Shown here piece by piece: positions 1-7,286 of a stretch of DNA of 10,922 nt; the first letter of the stretch is position 1, and each line of letters opens with the position of its first letter. A program made the position numbers and the translations under genes. The DNA is taken from positions 1 to 10,922 of the forward strand of contig CAKMNE010000039.1 of NCBI GenBank assembly GCA_927798505.1, in the 5' to 3' direction. The notes beneath the pieces are model-generated. The model was not told the DNA's origin. It was given only the letters and a program-made list of their open reading frames with translations, and made no database searches. The DNA comes from an uncultured Bacteroidales bacterium. GTDB taxonomy: Bacteria > Bacteroidota > Bacteroidia > Bacteroidales > UBA932.

Positions 1-91
1 ATGAGTTGGTAACATACTGCTCATTCTCCTTGGCATTTGCCACGCCGGCAACGAGGAGAGCAGAGGCGATAAGTAATGCTTTAATCTTCAT
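1..91 (-). CDS. Exported protein, N-terminal fragment (runs off the left edge)
   Basis: Thirty codons are visible, starting at the ATG at 91-89. The peptide begins MKIKALLIASALLVAGVANA followed by KENEQY. This is a clear Sec signal peptide: two lysines, a long Leu/Ala/Val core, and a likely signal peptidase I cut after ANA (residue 20). There is no lipobox cysteine, so the product is probably periplasmic or outer-membrane. The mature part is too short to identify; an OmpA-like or other abundant envelope protein would fit but cannot be shown. The gene lies 83 bp beyond the end of the Bat operon on the same strand, with its own strong promoter match (149-179), so it is probably a separate transcription unit. 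Confidence 0.75.
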   Translation of the reverse strand, partial: MKIKALLIASALLVAGVANAKENEQYVTNS

Positions 92-128
92 AAGTTTATA
101 AAATTTTGTTCTCTATTATCGTTTCCAA

Positions 129-144
129 GACTATACACATAGTC
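129..144 (-). other. Stem-loop at the predicted 5' end of the exported-protein mRNA
   Basis: Perfect inverted repeat: a 6-bp stem GACTAT/ATAGTC with a 4-nt loop GTGT on the minus strand. It begins where the promoter at 149-179 predicts the transcript to start, so the mRNA would carry a 5'-terminal hairpin. The rest of the leader, down to the ATG at 91, is A/T-rich with no Shine-Dalgarno. It also lies about 30 nt after the batDE stop and could act in 3' end formation of the operon, but no T-run follows it. Confidence 0.45.
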
Positions 145-148
145 GTCA

Positions 149-179
149 CAAAGATAGGACTTTTTAGCGAACTATCAAA
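149..179 (-). promoter_or_regulatory. Bacteroidetes-type promoter for the exported protein at 1-91
   Basis: Read on the minus strand, TTTG (179-176), exactly 19 nt, then TATCTTTG (156-149). This matches the published Bacteroidetes housekeeping consensus TTTG-N19-TAnnTTTG at every defined base. Transcription would start near 145-143, giving a leader of about 50 nt. The -33 element overlaps the stop codon of batDE (177-175), so the promoter is set into the very end of the operon. Confidence 0.7.
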
Positions 180-2712
180 TAATTTCATAATCAGTTTTCA
201 AAATCCATCCCTGCCTTCCGTCACTGAGTTCAATCTTCACCCATTCTCCAACCTCGTCGGTAAGAACTGCGCCACTGCCTTCATGGAGAATGAACAGTTC
301 GGTCCCGGAATGCCTGTCAGGAGCGCTGCGGGCAACAGAAACCGGAACTGTAATGACAAGCCGCTCTGCGTCAAGGCTTTGCGCACGAGAAGAGAGGGAG
401 AACCCAAAGGCACCGCTGCAAAGCAGGAGCATCAGAAGCCCTGCGAAGAAACCGACGACCCTGGCAGGTCCTTCAGTGAGCAGGAAAAGCAGAAGCATTG
501 CAAGGCACAGGGCAAGCAGCACCAGAGCCAGTACAGCCCATCCGTCAGAACTCATCCAGGCACGCACACTGCGCATCCACCTGGTCAGAAAAAACTCAGG
601 TAGGGTGTCTATTCTGTCTTGAGCGAAACTGCGGGCATATTCCAGATTATGACGGGCGTCCTTGTAGGAAGGGTCGAGTTTCAGAGCCCTTTCGTACCAC
701 AGGATGGAATGGGCGAGATCCCCTTCCTTGAAGCAGGCGCAGCCCAGATTGTAGCACAGTTGTGGGGAAACAAGTCCCTCGGAAGCAATGCCTTCCCAGT
801 CCGCACGTGCCTCGGACCACTGTCCTTCTGCATATGAGCGGATTCCGGCTTGCCATAGGGAATCCGCATCGGAGGCACTTGCCTCAATGCCCGGAGCCAG
901 CAGAAGCACGGCCAGTACTGCCATCGCGGCGCCTTTCCTCTTGCTTTTATTTTTTCTCATAGCATCATCCAAAGAAGTTATCAGACGCAAAGCGGCATTG
1001 TAACTGCTATTCAGGGCTTCGTTTCCTGAATCCGGAGAATAGCGGGCATACTCACAGGTCACCAGAAGTGCGGCAAACTCGTCTGCATCAGCCCGGGAGG
1101 CACCTTCGGCGACAAGACGGGCGCAAATCGCCTCCTTGTCCTGCTCGGACGCATCCATACCCAATTTATCCGCAACAAAACCGAGCAGAGCCTTGTGCAG
1201 CTGCTCGAAGCTTTCTGCACCGGACAAACGCTTGCGGGCCATCTTGGAAGCTCCGCGCCTGCGCTCTCCGGCCACATCCGCACGCCTTGCGGCGGCCCCG
1301 CGCATCGCAAGGAAAACAACGAGGGCGACTGCCATCATCAGCGCAAGAAGAACAAAGAAAAGAGGTGAAAGCACGAAGAACTGTCCGCTGCGATGCAAAG
1401 CAGGCTTGCCCGTACTGATGTATCTGATGTCACTTCCCAAATCCTTGACATCCCTTCCCGCAACACCGACAAAGCCACCCTGGGCAGGGGCGGAACCCTG
1501 CACTCCCTCAAGCTTGCTTACTTCCAGATTCATAGGCTGCGTAGCAAGAGTCACATAGCGGGAAGTTTCTGTATCGTAGTAAGTGAATTCCACAGGGCCT
1601 ATGGTGAAATCGCCATGATGGCGCGGGATGAAAGGATATTCGAAAACCCTGGCATCTCCCCTTTCGCTTATCTTCGGATCATAAACCTCGAAATCGGCAG
1701 GGAAGTCCACAGCGGGCGCGTCGATGAGCGAAATGTTGCCATTTCCCTTCACTACAAGGGTAAGGGATGCAGCCTCATGGGCTGAAAGCGAATCGCAGCT
1801 CATTGCGGCGCTTATGCTGAACTTGCCCACTCCTCCGCAGAATGATGCGGGCTGAGGCTGTGGAAGAGGCCTTACATGGACTGTGACCGGCTTGGTTGAC
1901 ACCCTCTTGCGGACGGTGGAGTATTCATCCTGAAAGAAGCTGTCAAGAAGGCTGCCGCTGGAAGCCCTGTTGTTGCGCACACGCACGAGGCATACCAGTT
2001 CGGCCGGGTCGATTTCAAGATCTCCCGCCTGCTGAGGGATTATGCTGAAAGAGCGGAGTACGGCGGCGTTGTAAATCTGGTCACCCACCGTTTCCCGCTG
2101 GAAATTCACATTGGAAGGAGCCTCGAGGGCCTGGCTCCAGAAGCCGTCGAAAGAAGGGAAACGCACATCTTCAAAGCCTGCTACCCCCACTCTTTCATAT
2201 AGCTTGATGGTCGCAGTAATGGGCTGCCCCACCACCACATCGCGACGGCTCAAACTCATTGTCAGGAATATGTCTTCGCTGGAGATGGAATAGGCATTAC
2301 TGCTGCTCGGGCGGGATGAGGCGCTGGACGCTCCGCCCTTTGCCACCTTGATGGAGAAGGGCTTGGAACTCAAGCTGCCCTTCCTGGTCTTCGCGCTTGC
2401 CGCCGGGATGGTGAATTCGCCCTCCTTGACCGGCATGAGTATATAGGTATAGCTGTGGGTAACGGACTTGGTCGTCTTGCCGTTTACCATCGAAATCGAA
2501 GTGCTGCTGCCGGTCTGAGGTCCCCATACGAGTTTGAAATCCGGAGGACAGTCCCACTTGAAGGACTCCGGTTTTTCGTCGTTTACGGTGAAAGTGAGGT
2601 TGAACTGTTCATCAAGAGCAACCGCCCGGGGCGCCTGAACAGTGATGGTAGCCTGGGCGAATACCTGATGCACAGCAAAAAGCAATGCAAATATGATAGA
2701 CAGTTTTTTCAT
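175..2712 (-). CDS. BatD-BatE fusion protein (BatD plus TPR/SH3-like BatE in one frame)
   Basis: The frame encodes 845 residues. Residues 1-19 are a signal peptide ending VFA. Residues 20-440 are the beta-rich periplasmic region of BatD. A membrane segment lies at 444-470, followed by an Arg-rich cytoplasmic flank and a helical domain at 497-584. Residues 585-613 form a second complete signal peptide: a basic stretch (MRKNKSKRK), a hydrophobic core and an ASA cut site. Then come TPR-like helices (about 617-697), membrane segments at 725-745 and 750-772, and an SH3-like beta domain (783-845) with GEWVKI and GRQGWI motifs. Residues 585-845 are a complete BatE of normal size; residues 1-584 are a complete BatD. 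In most Bacteroidetes these are two genes. Topology is consistent, since the inner signal peptide would return the chain to the periplasm and signal peptidase could separate the halves. BatE could also start internally at ATG 960 or 924. The start at 2712 lies 1 nt after the batC stop. See the junction feature for the slippery site. Confidence 0.87.
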   Translation of the reverse strand: MKKLSIIFALLFAVHQVFAQATITVQAPRAVALDEQFNLTFTVNDEKPESFKWDCPPDFKLVWGPQTGSSTSISMVNGKTTKSVTHSYTYILMPVKEGEFTIPAASAKTRKGSLSSKPFSIKVAKGGASSASSRPSSSNAYSISSEDIFLTMSLSRRDVVVGQPITATIKLYERVGVAGFEDVRFPSFDGFWSQALEAPSNVNFQRETVGDQIYNAAVLRSFSIIPQQAGDLEIDPAELVCLVRVRNNRASSGSLLDSFFQDEYSTVRKRVSTKPVTVHVRPLPQPQPASFCGGVGKFSISAAMSCDSLSAHEAASLTLVVKGNGNISLIDAPAVDFPADFEVYDPKISERGDARVFEYPFIPRHHGDFTIGPVEFTYYDTETSRYVTLATQPMNLEVSKLEGVQGSAPAQGGFVGVAGRDVKDLGSDIRYISTGKPALHRSGQFFVLSPLFFVLLALMMAVALVVFLAMRGAAARRADVAGERRRGASKMARKRLSGAESFEQLHKALLGFVADKLGMDASEQDKEAICARLVAEGASRADADEFAALLVTCEYARYSPDSGNEALNSSYNAALRLITSLDDAMRKNKSKRKGAAMAVLAVLLLAPGIEASASDADSLWQAGIRSYAEGQWSEARADWEGIASEGLVSPQLCYNLGCACFKEGDLAHSILWYERALKLDPSYKDARHNLEYARSFAQDRIDTLPEFFLTRWMRSVRAWMSSDGWAVLALVLLALCLAMLLLFLLTEGPARVVGFFAGLLMLLLCSGAFGFSLSSRAQSLDAERLVITVPVSVARSAPDRHSGTELFILHEGSGAVLTDEVGEWVKIELSDGRQGWILKTDYEII
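947..955 (-). other. Candidate slippery heptamer with -1 frame TAA at the batD/batE junction
   Basis: On the minus strand, codons 586-589 of the fused frame read AGA AAA AAT AAA. This contains A AAA AAT (955-949), which has the X XXY YYZ form of -1 frameshift sites. After a -1 slip the next codon is TAA (949-947), giving a BatD of about 588 residues without BatE. Adding one A to the A6 run (955-950) by transcriptional slippage gives the same stop. The position, three codons past the BatE signal-peptide Met585, is what makes it notable. I see no convincing strong stimulatory hairpin downstream, so function is inference. Confidence 0.35.
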
Positions 2713-2713
2713 C

Positions 2714-3460
2714 TTACCAATTGTTTTCTTTACGGCGGGTCTGCGCCTGCTGGGCCTTTGCCTTCTCGACCTTCTCCTGGGTTTCCTTCTCCTTTGCCTG
2801 AATAGCCTTCAGCATCTGCTGGGCCTGCTGGGGTGAGATCTGTTGCCCGGCAGGGTCCTGCTGAGGCTGCTGATCGTCATTTGGTTGAGGCTGAGGCTGC
2901 TGGTTCTGGTCGTCCTGCTGGGTCTGGTCGTCCTGCTGGTTCTGATCGTTTTGCTTGTTCTGGTCGTCCTGCTGGTTCTGGTTATCCTGCTGGTTCTGGC
3001 CATCCTGCTGGTTCTGGCCATCCTGCCGGTCTTTCAGCTTTTCCTTGGCGTAGATGTAGCTCTCCTTGGCCTGCAAATCTTCCGGATCCAGAAGAAGAGC
3101 CTGCTTGAAAGCATCCACGGCCGTTTTGTAATCCTGTTGCTGCAGGGCTATGTTTCCCTTGTTGAAATACCAGCGGGAAGCATATTCCGACTGGGGCAAC
3201 TGGTCAGCCACTTTGTCCAGGGTTCTGGCCGCATTTTCGTAATCCTTCTGCATGTAGAGGGATGAAGCCAGGTCATAGGCGGAAATGAAGGAAGTTGAAT
3301 CCTTCACCAGGCCCTTTCTGTAATCTATTTCGGCCTCATTGTAGTTTTTGCTGCGGAAAGCACGGTTCCCGGAGCGCACTTCCCTCTTTTCCTGCTGAGC
3401 TGAGAGCGGGAGGACAAGGACAAGTGCCGCGAAGGCAGCTATGATTTTCTTCAAATACAT
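2714..3460 (-). CDS. batC: BatC, exported TPR protein with Gln/Asp-rich repeat tail
   Basis: The product has 248 residues. A signal peptide (1-21, ending LSAQ) exports it to the periplasm. Residues 22-145 hold about three TPR helix pairs; SGNRAFRSKNYNEAEIDYRK and KGNIALQQQDYKTAVDAF are typical units. Residues 146-187 are seven tandem hexapeptides of form Q-D-[GND]-Q-[NT]-[QK], then a Pro/Gln/Asp stretch to about 207. The C-terminal helix (209-240, with LKAIQAKEKETQEKVEKAKA) and the basic, Trp-ended tail are characteristic of BatC. TPR proteins of this operon are thought to bring the VWA proteins BatA and BatB together. The start codon overlaps the batB stop by one base (TGATG), and the stop is 1 nt from the batDE start, so translation is likely coupled. 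The low-complexity linker is the only unusual part. Confidence 0.9.
   Translation of the reverse strand: MYLKKIIAAFAALVLVLPLSAQQEKREVRSGNRAFRSKNYNEAEIDYRKGLVKDSTSFISAYDLASSLYMQKDYENAARTLDKVADQLPQSEYASRWYFNKGNIALQQQDYKTAVDAFKQALLLDPEDLQAKESYIYAKEKLKDRQDGQNQQDGQNQQDNQNQQDDQNKQNDQNQQDDQTQQDDQNQQPQPQPNDDQQPQQDPAGQQISPQQAQQMLKAIQAKEKETQEKVEKAKAQQAQTRRKENNW
2900..3025 (-). repeat. Seven-copy 18-bp tandem repeat inside batC
   Basis: Seven consecutive 18-bp units encode hexapeptides of type QDDQNQ (BatC residues 146-187). Units differ by one or two codons: QDG, QDG, QDN, QDD, QND, QDD, QDD at the start of each. The unit is a multiple of three, so gain or loss of copies would change linker length without a frameshift. 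The array looks like a flexible acidic/polar spacer between the TPR domain and the C-terminal helix. Confidence 0.9.
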
Positions 3461-4461
3461 CAGTTGAATAGTTTGCGTGCATTCTTTCTCTCGCCCACAA
3501 GCATCTCGATTACAAGGAGAATGAGGGCAATGGCGAAGAAATACATATACTGTTCGTCATATTCTTCAAACACTACGGAGGAGAAAAGTTCCCCTTCCAT
3601 CGCGCGTATGTCGTTGATTATCGGGTTCAGGCCGAACTCTTCGTTGCCGGCCTGGATATAGGCTCCGCCACCCGCGTCGGCAATCTGCCTGAGCGTCTTC
3701 TCGTCCAGGCGGGTGACCACTATGTTTCCATCCTTGTCGCGCAGCAACTCGCCGTCCACAGGAATCGGCTGGCCTGCGGCCGAACCTACTCCGACGGTGT
3801 AGATGCGTATCCCCGCCTGAGCCGCTTCCTTTGCCGCAGCCACTGCATCATCTTCATGGTTCTCACCATCGGAGATAAGAATGATTACGCGGCTTTTCTC
3901 GCTCTGGGCGCTGAAACTCTTCATCGCCGTGTGTATGGCATCCCCAATTGCAGTTCCCTGAACGGGAACGGATCCGGCATCGATTGAGGACAGGAACATC
4001 TTTGCGGACACATAATCCGTTGTCACAGGCAGTTGCACAAAAGAGCTGCCGGCAAAGATGATGAGGCCTATCCTGTCATCGTGCAACTTGTCCACAAGGG
4101 ATGAAATTGCGAGCTTCGCCCTTTCGAGGCGACACGGCGTGTAGTCCTGCGCAAGCATGGAGTTGGACACATCGAGGCATATCATGATCTCCGCGCCCTT
4201 GGTCTGGCGCTCACTGAGTTTTGCACCAATCTGCGGACGGGAAAGACCGATTACAAAGAAGAAGAACGCAAGGGTGAAAAGTATGATTCTGACCCAGCCC
4301 TTGGCCCTGCTGTAGTGAGGCATCAGGTGAGCCACCATCTTCGGATCGCCGAAACGGCGGATGCGCCGCTTGCGAAACGCAAGAGCCACCGCGTAGAGCG
4401 CCGGGATGAGCGGCACAAGCAGCAGAAGCCAAAGAAATCTGTATGAAGCGAATACTAACAT
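3460..4461 (-). CDS. batB: BatB, membrane-anchored VWA-domain protein
   Basis: The product has 333 residues. Membrane segments lie at about 8-28 and 57-73 near the N-terminus and at 305-322 near the C-terminus. The VWA domain (about 90-290) lies between them. Its metal-ion-dependent adhesion site is complete: DVSNS (Asp97, Ser99, Ser101), Thr170 in QGTAIGD and Asp198 in ISDGE. The MIDAS binds a divalent metal and contacts a partner acidic residue. Length and layout match BatB of Bacteroidetes, where it follows BatA. The start shares one base with the batA stop (TAATG) and the stop shares one base with batC (TGATG). The A/B assignment rests on gene order and on the ISDGENHEDD motif seen in the second VWA protein of these operons. 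Confidence 0.92.
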   Translation of the reverse strand: MLVFASYRFLWLLLLVPLIPALYAVALAFRKRRIRRFGDPKMVAHLMPHYSRAKGWVRIILFTLAFFFFVIGLSRPQIGAKLSERQTKGAEIMICLDVSNSMLAQDYTPCRLERAKLAISSLVDKLHDDRIGLIIFAGSSFVQLPVTTDYVSAKMFLSSIDAGSVPVQGTAIGDAIHTAMKSFSAQSEKSRVIILISDGENHEDDAVAAAKEAAQAGIRIYTVGVGSAAGQPIPVDGELLRDKDGNIVVTRLDEKTLRQIADAGGGAYIQAGNEEFGLNPIINDIRAMEGELFSSVVFEEYDEQYMYFFAIALILLVIEMLVGERKNARKLFN

Positions 4462-5444
4462 TACGGCAACCTCCTTAGCAATAATCTTACAAGCAGTTCG
4501 GCGAGAAGGCAGATCAACGCCGCTATAGCAAACGGACTGAACAACTCTTTGTAGACAGGGAAGCTGTCAATGCTGGTCTTGGACTTCTCCATCCTGTTGA
4601 TTTCGGCGTAGATTTCCTGAAGCTTGGTGTTGTCGGTAGCCCGGAAATAGCGGCCTCCTGTGGTTTCGGCAATACCCTTGAGCAATTCCTCGTCAATTTC
4701 CACCTGAATCTTTCTTTCCTCTATCCCCCAAGGGGTAACAACAGGGTAAGGGGCCATGCCGTTGGCTCCGACCCCGATAGTGTAAACCCTTATGCCATAG
4801 GTCTTGGCAATCTGGGCCGCAGTCAGAGGCGCCACCTCGCCACGATTGTTCACACCGTCAGTGAGGAGAATCACCACGCGGCTCGGAGCATCCGAACCGG
4901 ACATTCTTGCAACCGCGGTTGCCAGTCCGTTGCCTATGGCGGTTCCGTCTTCTATCAAATCGGTCTGCACCTCCTTCATCATATTGATAAGGGTGGCGCG
5001 ATCGGTTGTAAGCGGACACTGAGTGTAGCTCTCGCCTGCGAACACCACAATTCCCATACGGTCCGAAGGCCGCTGGGCTATGAATTCTATAGCTATGTCC
5101 TTGGCTGCACTGATACGGTCCGGGGTAAAGTCCCTGGCCAGCATACTGGTGGAAACATCCATTGCAAGGACTATGTCAATACCCTCAGTATCAATCTTTT
5201 CCACCTGGCTGGAAGAACGGGGGCGGGCAATTGCCACTATTATCAGGCAAAGCGCAGAGAGCCTTAAGACGAAAGGAAGATGGCAAAGCACGGAAAGGAA
5301 ACTGCCCCCTGAACTGAGCCAGGGAGCCGCATTGCTCACCCTGAGGTGAGGCACACGGGCGGCCAGCTCCCTGTATATGTAGAGAGCCGCAAGCAGAACA
5401 GGCACCAGGAGAAGCCACAGAAGGGACGGATACTCAAAGAACAT
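4461..5444 (-). CDS. batA: BatA, membrane-anchored VWA-domain protein
   Basis: The product has 327 residues. Membrane segments are at 8-24, 57-74 and 302-322. The VWA domain at about 88-285 has the full MIDAS: DVSTS (Asp96, Ser98, Ser100), Thr168 in DGTAIGN and Asp196 in LTDGVNN. The motifs SMLARDFTPDR and FAGESYTQCPLTTD are typical of the BatA/BatB family. It is the first of two paralogous VWA genes in the operon; the paired products probably act together under the MoxR ATPase. The start at 5444 overlaps the end of the preceding gene by 11 bp. All key residues are intact and nothing suggests decay. Confidence 0.93.
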   Translation of the reverse strand: MFFEYPSLLWLLLVPVLLAALYIYRELAARVPHLRVSNAAPWLSSGGSFLSVLCHLPFVLRLSALCLIIVAIARPRSSSQVEKIDTEGIDIVLAMDVSTSMLARDFTPDRISAAKDIAIEFIAQRPSDRMGIVVFAGESYTQCPLTTDRATLINMMKEVQTDLIEDGTAIGNGLATAVARMSGSDAPSRVVILLTDGVNNRGEVAPLTAAQIAKTYGIRVYTIGVGANGMAPYPVVTPWGIEERKIQVEIDEELLKGIAETTGGRYFRATDNTKLQEIYAEINRMEKSKTSIDSFPVYKELFSPFAIAALICLLAELLVRLLLRRLP

Positions 5445-6387
5445 TGCTTGAACCCTCCTCTATATCACTTTGGTAAGTGCTTGTGACAAAGCGTACTGCA
5501 AGAGGAAGCGCTTCCGCATTCTCCTTGTCGTCAGCCACATGTTTTGCAAATTTGACGAAATCGGCCCTTTCGAAAAGCTCCTTCAAAGCCGCGAAGAGTT
5601 CCGGAGTGAGGCTGGTGCAGTCCTTGAGAGCATCGAAGAGCTCGGCGGTAGTCATCTCCGGAGCATCGATTCCGAAACGGGCGTCGATATAGGTCTTGAG
5701 GGCATCCGTGATGCCGGAATAGAAGGCTTTCTGTCTTTCCGGAGCCCAGTTCTTGTCGCTGCGCCAGCGGTCGAGCTCACGCAGGGCCACGATATGCGGA
5801 GGATCCTGCTTCTCCTCCCTGACCTTCTTGCGCCGCAAAAGTGCAGGCAGGAAGAGCACGGCGAGAACTATCAGTCCCACAAGGACAATTGCACCTGCTG
5901 TATATGGCAGGACCTCCTGTACAGTGACAGGATATGTGAGCTGATCCTTCAGAGGGTGAACCTGAAAAGTGGCGGTATCGACCGGCACCGTCTTCACATC
6001 CAGAACCGAAGGTGCGAACTCCAGGGTGTCCACCCTTCCCTGCTGATTGCGGACAACATAGACGGGAGGAAGATGGTACTCTCCTTCTTCGAAGGGCGCA
6101 AGCACCACGCTGGCCTCCAGGTTTACTATCCCCTTCTTCAGTTCCTTCGCCGTGCTGACGGTATCCACCTGCCAGCCCCGCACGAGCACCAGGGCATCGT
6201 TGCACACCTCTTCGAAGTCCATCATCGCAAGGCTTGTGCCCGGCTTGACGTCCTTCAGCGCGAATCCGTAGCTGAGCTGGTCTGCGACCAGGATGGAATC
6301 CCTCTTCTGATGCTGCCTGAGAAAGGCATCACCCATAGGAATCACATCCAGCACCAAAGCCAGCGCAAGTGTAAGTATATGCATCAT
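5434..6387 (-). CDS. Bat-operon membrane protein with BatD-like layout (DUF4381-like)
   Basis: The product has 317 residues. Residues 1-21 are a signal peptide or N-terminal anchor. Residues 30-155 are a beta-rich periplasmic region including FEEGEYHLPPVYVV, similar to the 'EGEFTIP' strand pattern of BatD. A membrane segment lies at 161-184, followed by RRKK facing the cytoplasm. Residues 195-310 are a helical cytoplasmic domain with the family-like features RFGIDAPEMTTAEL and FERADFVKFAK. This region lines up by eye with BatD residues 497-584. The usual position of this gene is between DUF58 and batA. The first two codons are both ATG: the first gives a 4-nt ATGA overlap with the DUF58 gene, and the second gives a TGATG junction like that of batB/batC. 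The family name is recalled from layout rather than from a search; no enzymatic motif is visible. Confidence 0.75.
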   Translation of the reverse strand: MMHILTLALALVLDVIPMGDAFLRQHQKRDSILVADQLSYGFALKDVKPGTSLAMMDFEEVCNDALVLVRGWQVDTVSTAKELKKGIVNLEASVVLAPFEEGEYHLPPVYVVRNQQGRVDTLEFAPSVLDVKTVPVDTATFQVHPLKDQLTYPVTVQEVLPYTAGAIVLVGLIVLAVLFLPALLRRKKVREEKQDPPHIVALRELDRWRSDKNWAPERQKAFYSGITDALKTYIDARFGIDAPEMTTAELFDALKDCTSLTPELFAALKELFERADFVKFAKHVADDKENAEALPLAVRFVTSTYQSDIEEGSSNVL

Positions 6388-7286
6388 CTGAAAAGTCCCA
6401 TCAATGATTTGACATAGTCACCATCCGTGCTCACATCCACATTGGAGATGTCGTAGCGCCGCAGCAGAGCCTGCTCCTTGCGGAAAAAGTCATCCTGCCA
6501 TCGGGCATAGCTTTCCCTCGTGCGGGGGTTGGAGGTGTTGACCCAAGCTCCCTTTCCGGTCTCGCTGTCCTTTATATGCACAAGACCTACATCCGGAAGG
6601 GACAGTTCCCTTGGATCGAAAACCCTGATGGCCGAAATTTCGTGACGGCCAGCGGCGACCTTGAGGGCCTCCTCCCAACGTGGATTGCCATCCGCGTCAG
6701 CATCTATCATATCGCTGAGCAGGAAAGCGTTGCATCTCTTCTTTATGGCATTGGTAAGGTAACGCAGAGCTCCGCCTATATCCGTTCCGTCGGATTGAGG
6801 CTCAAGCTCCAGCATTTCCCTGATAATATGAAGCAGATGGGTCCTTCCCTTCTTGGGAGGGATGAATTTCTCCACCCGGTCGGAGAAGAAGAGGGCCCCG
6901 ACCTTGTCGTTGTTGAGTATTGCGCTGAAACTGAGCACCGCGGCGATTTCCGCGATGCGTTCGCGTTTGGTGGTTTCCACCGTACCGAACAGACCGCTGC
7001 GACTCACATCCACCAGCAGCATCACAGTGAGTTCGCGTTCTTCCTCGAAGACCTTGACATAGGGCTGGCGCAGACGGGCCGTAACATTCCAGTCCATCTG
7101 GCGCACATCGTCACCCCACTGGTATTCGCGCACTTCGCTGAATGCCATTCCGCGCCCCTTGAAGGCCGAATGGTATTCTCCTGCGAAAATCTGATGCGAG
7201 AGATGGCGGGTCTTGATTTCAATTTTTCGAACCCGCTTCAGCAGGTCTGTCGCAGCATCCTTCTTGTTATGGGACAATGACTGCAT
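6384..7286 (-). CDS. DUF58 domain protein of the MoxR/Bat operon
   Basis: The product has 300 residues and no membrane segment, so it is probably cytoplasmic or peripheral. The DUF58 signature is present at 43-71 (FKGRGMAFSEVREYQWGDD, then MDWNVTAR). A VWA-like fold follows at about 87-240 with DVSRS (Asp93, Ser95, Ser97) and Asp192 in LLSDM, so metal binding is plausible. DUF58 proteins nearly always sit next to moxR and are regarded as MoxR partners. The start at 7286 gives a 20-bp overlap with moxR; the next in-frame ATG (the Met in GRGMAF) would delete the signature, so this start is favoured. The end overlaps the next gene by 4 bp. Confidence 0.9.
   Translation of the reverse strand: MQSLSHNKKDAATDLLKRVRKIEIKTRHLSHQIFAGEYHSAFKGRGMAFSEVREYQWGDDVRQMDWNVTARLRQPYVKVFEEERELTVMLLVDVSRSGLFGTVETTKRERIAEIAAVLSFSAILNNDKVGALFFSDRVEKFIPPKKGRTHLLHIIREMLELEPQSDGTDIGGALRYLTNAIKKRCNAFLLSDMIDADADGNPRWEEALKVAAGRHEISAIRVFDPRELSLPDVGLVHIKDSETGKGAWVNTSNPRTRESYARWQDDFFRKEQALLRRYDISNVDVSTDGDYVKSLMGLFR

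Noticed and set aside
2900..3025. Regular repeats considered as a CRISPR array
   Set aside because: The units are contiguous 18-mers with no spacers, and they translate to an in-frame peptide repeat.
2843..3265. Plus-strand frame with a long Leu/Val repeat that looks like membrane helices
   Set aside because: It is the complement of the CAG/GAC-rich batC repeat; reading Gln/Asp codons backwards yields Leu/Val codons automatically.
5470..6417. 315-codon open frame on the plus strand opposite the DUF4381-like gene
   Set aside because: The minus-strand gene has signal, membrane and family motifs and fits the operon. The antisense frame has none.
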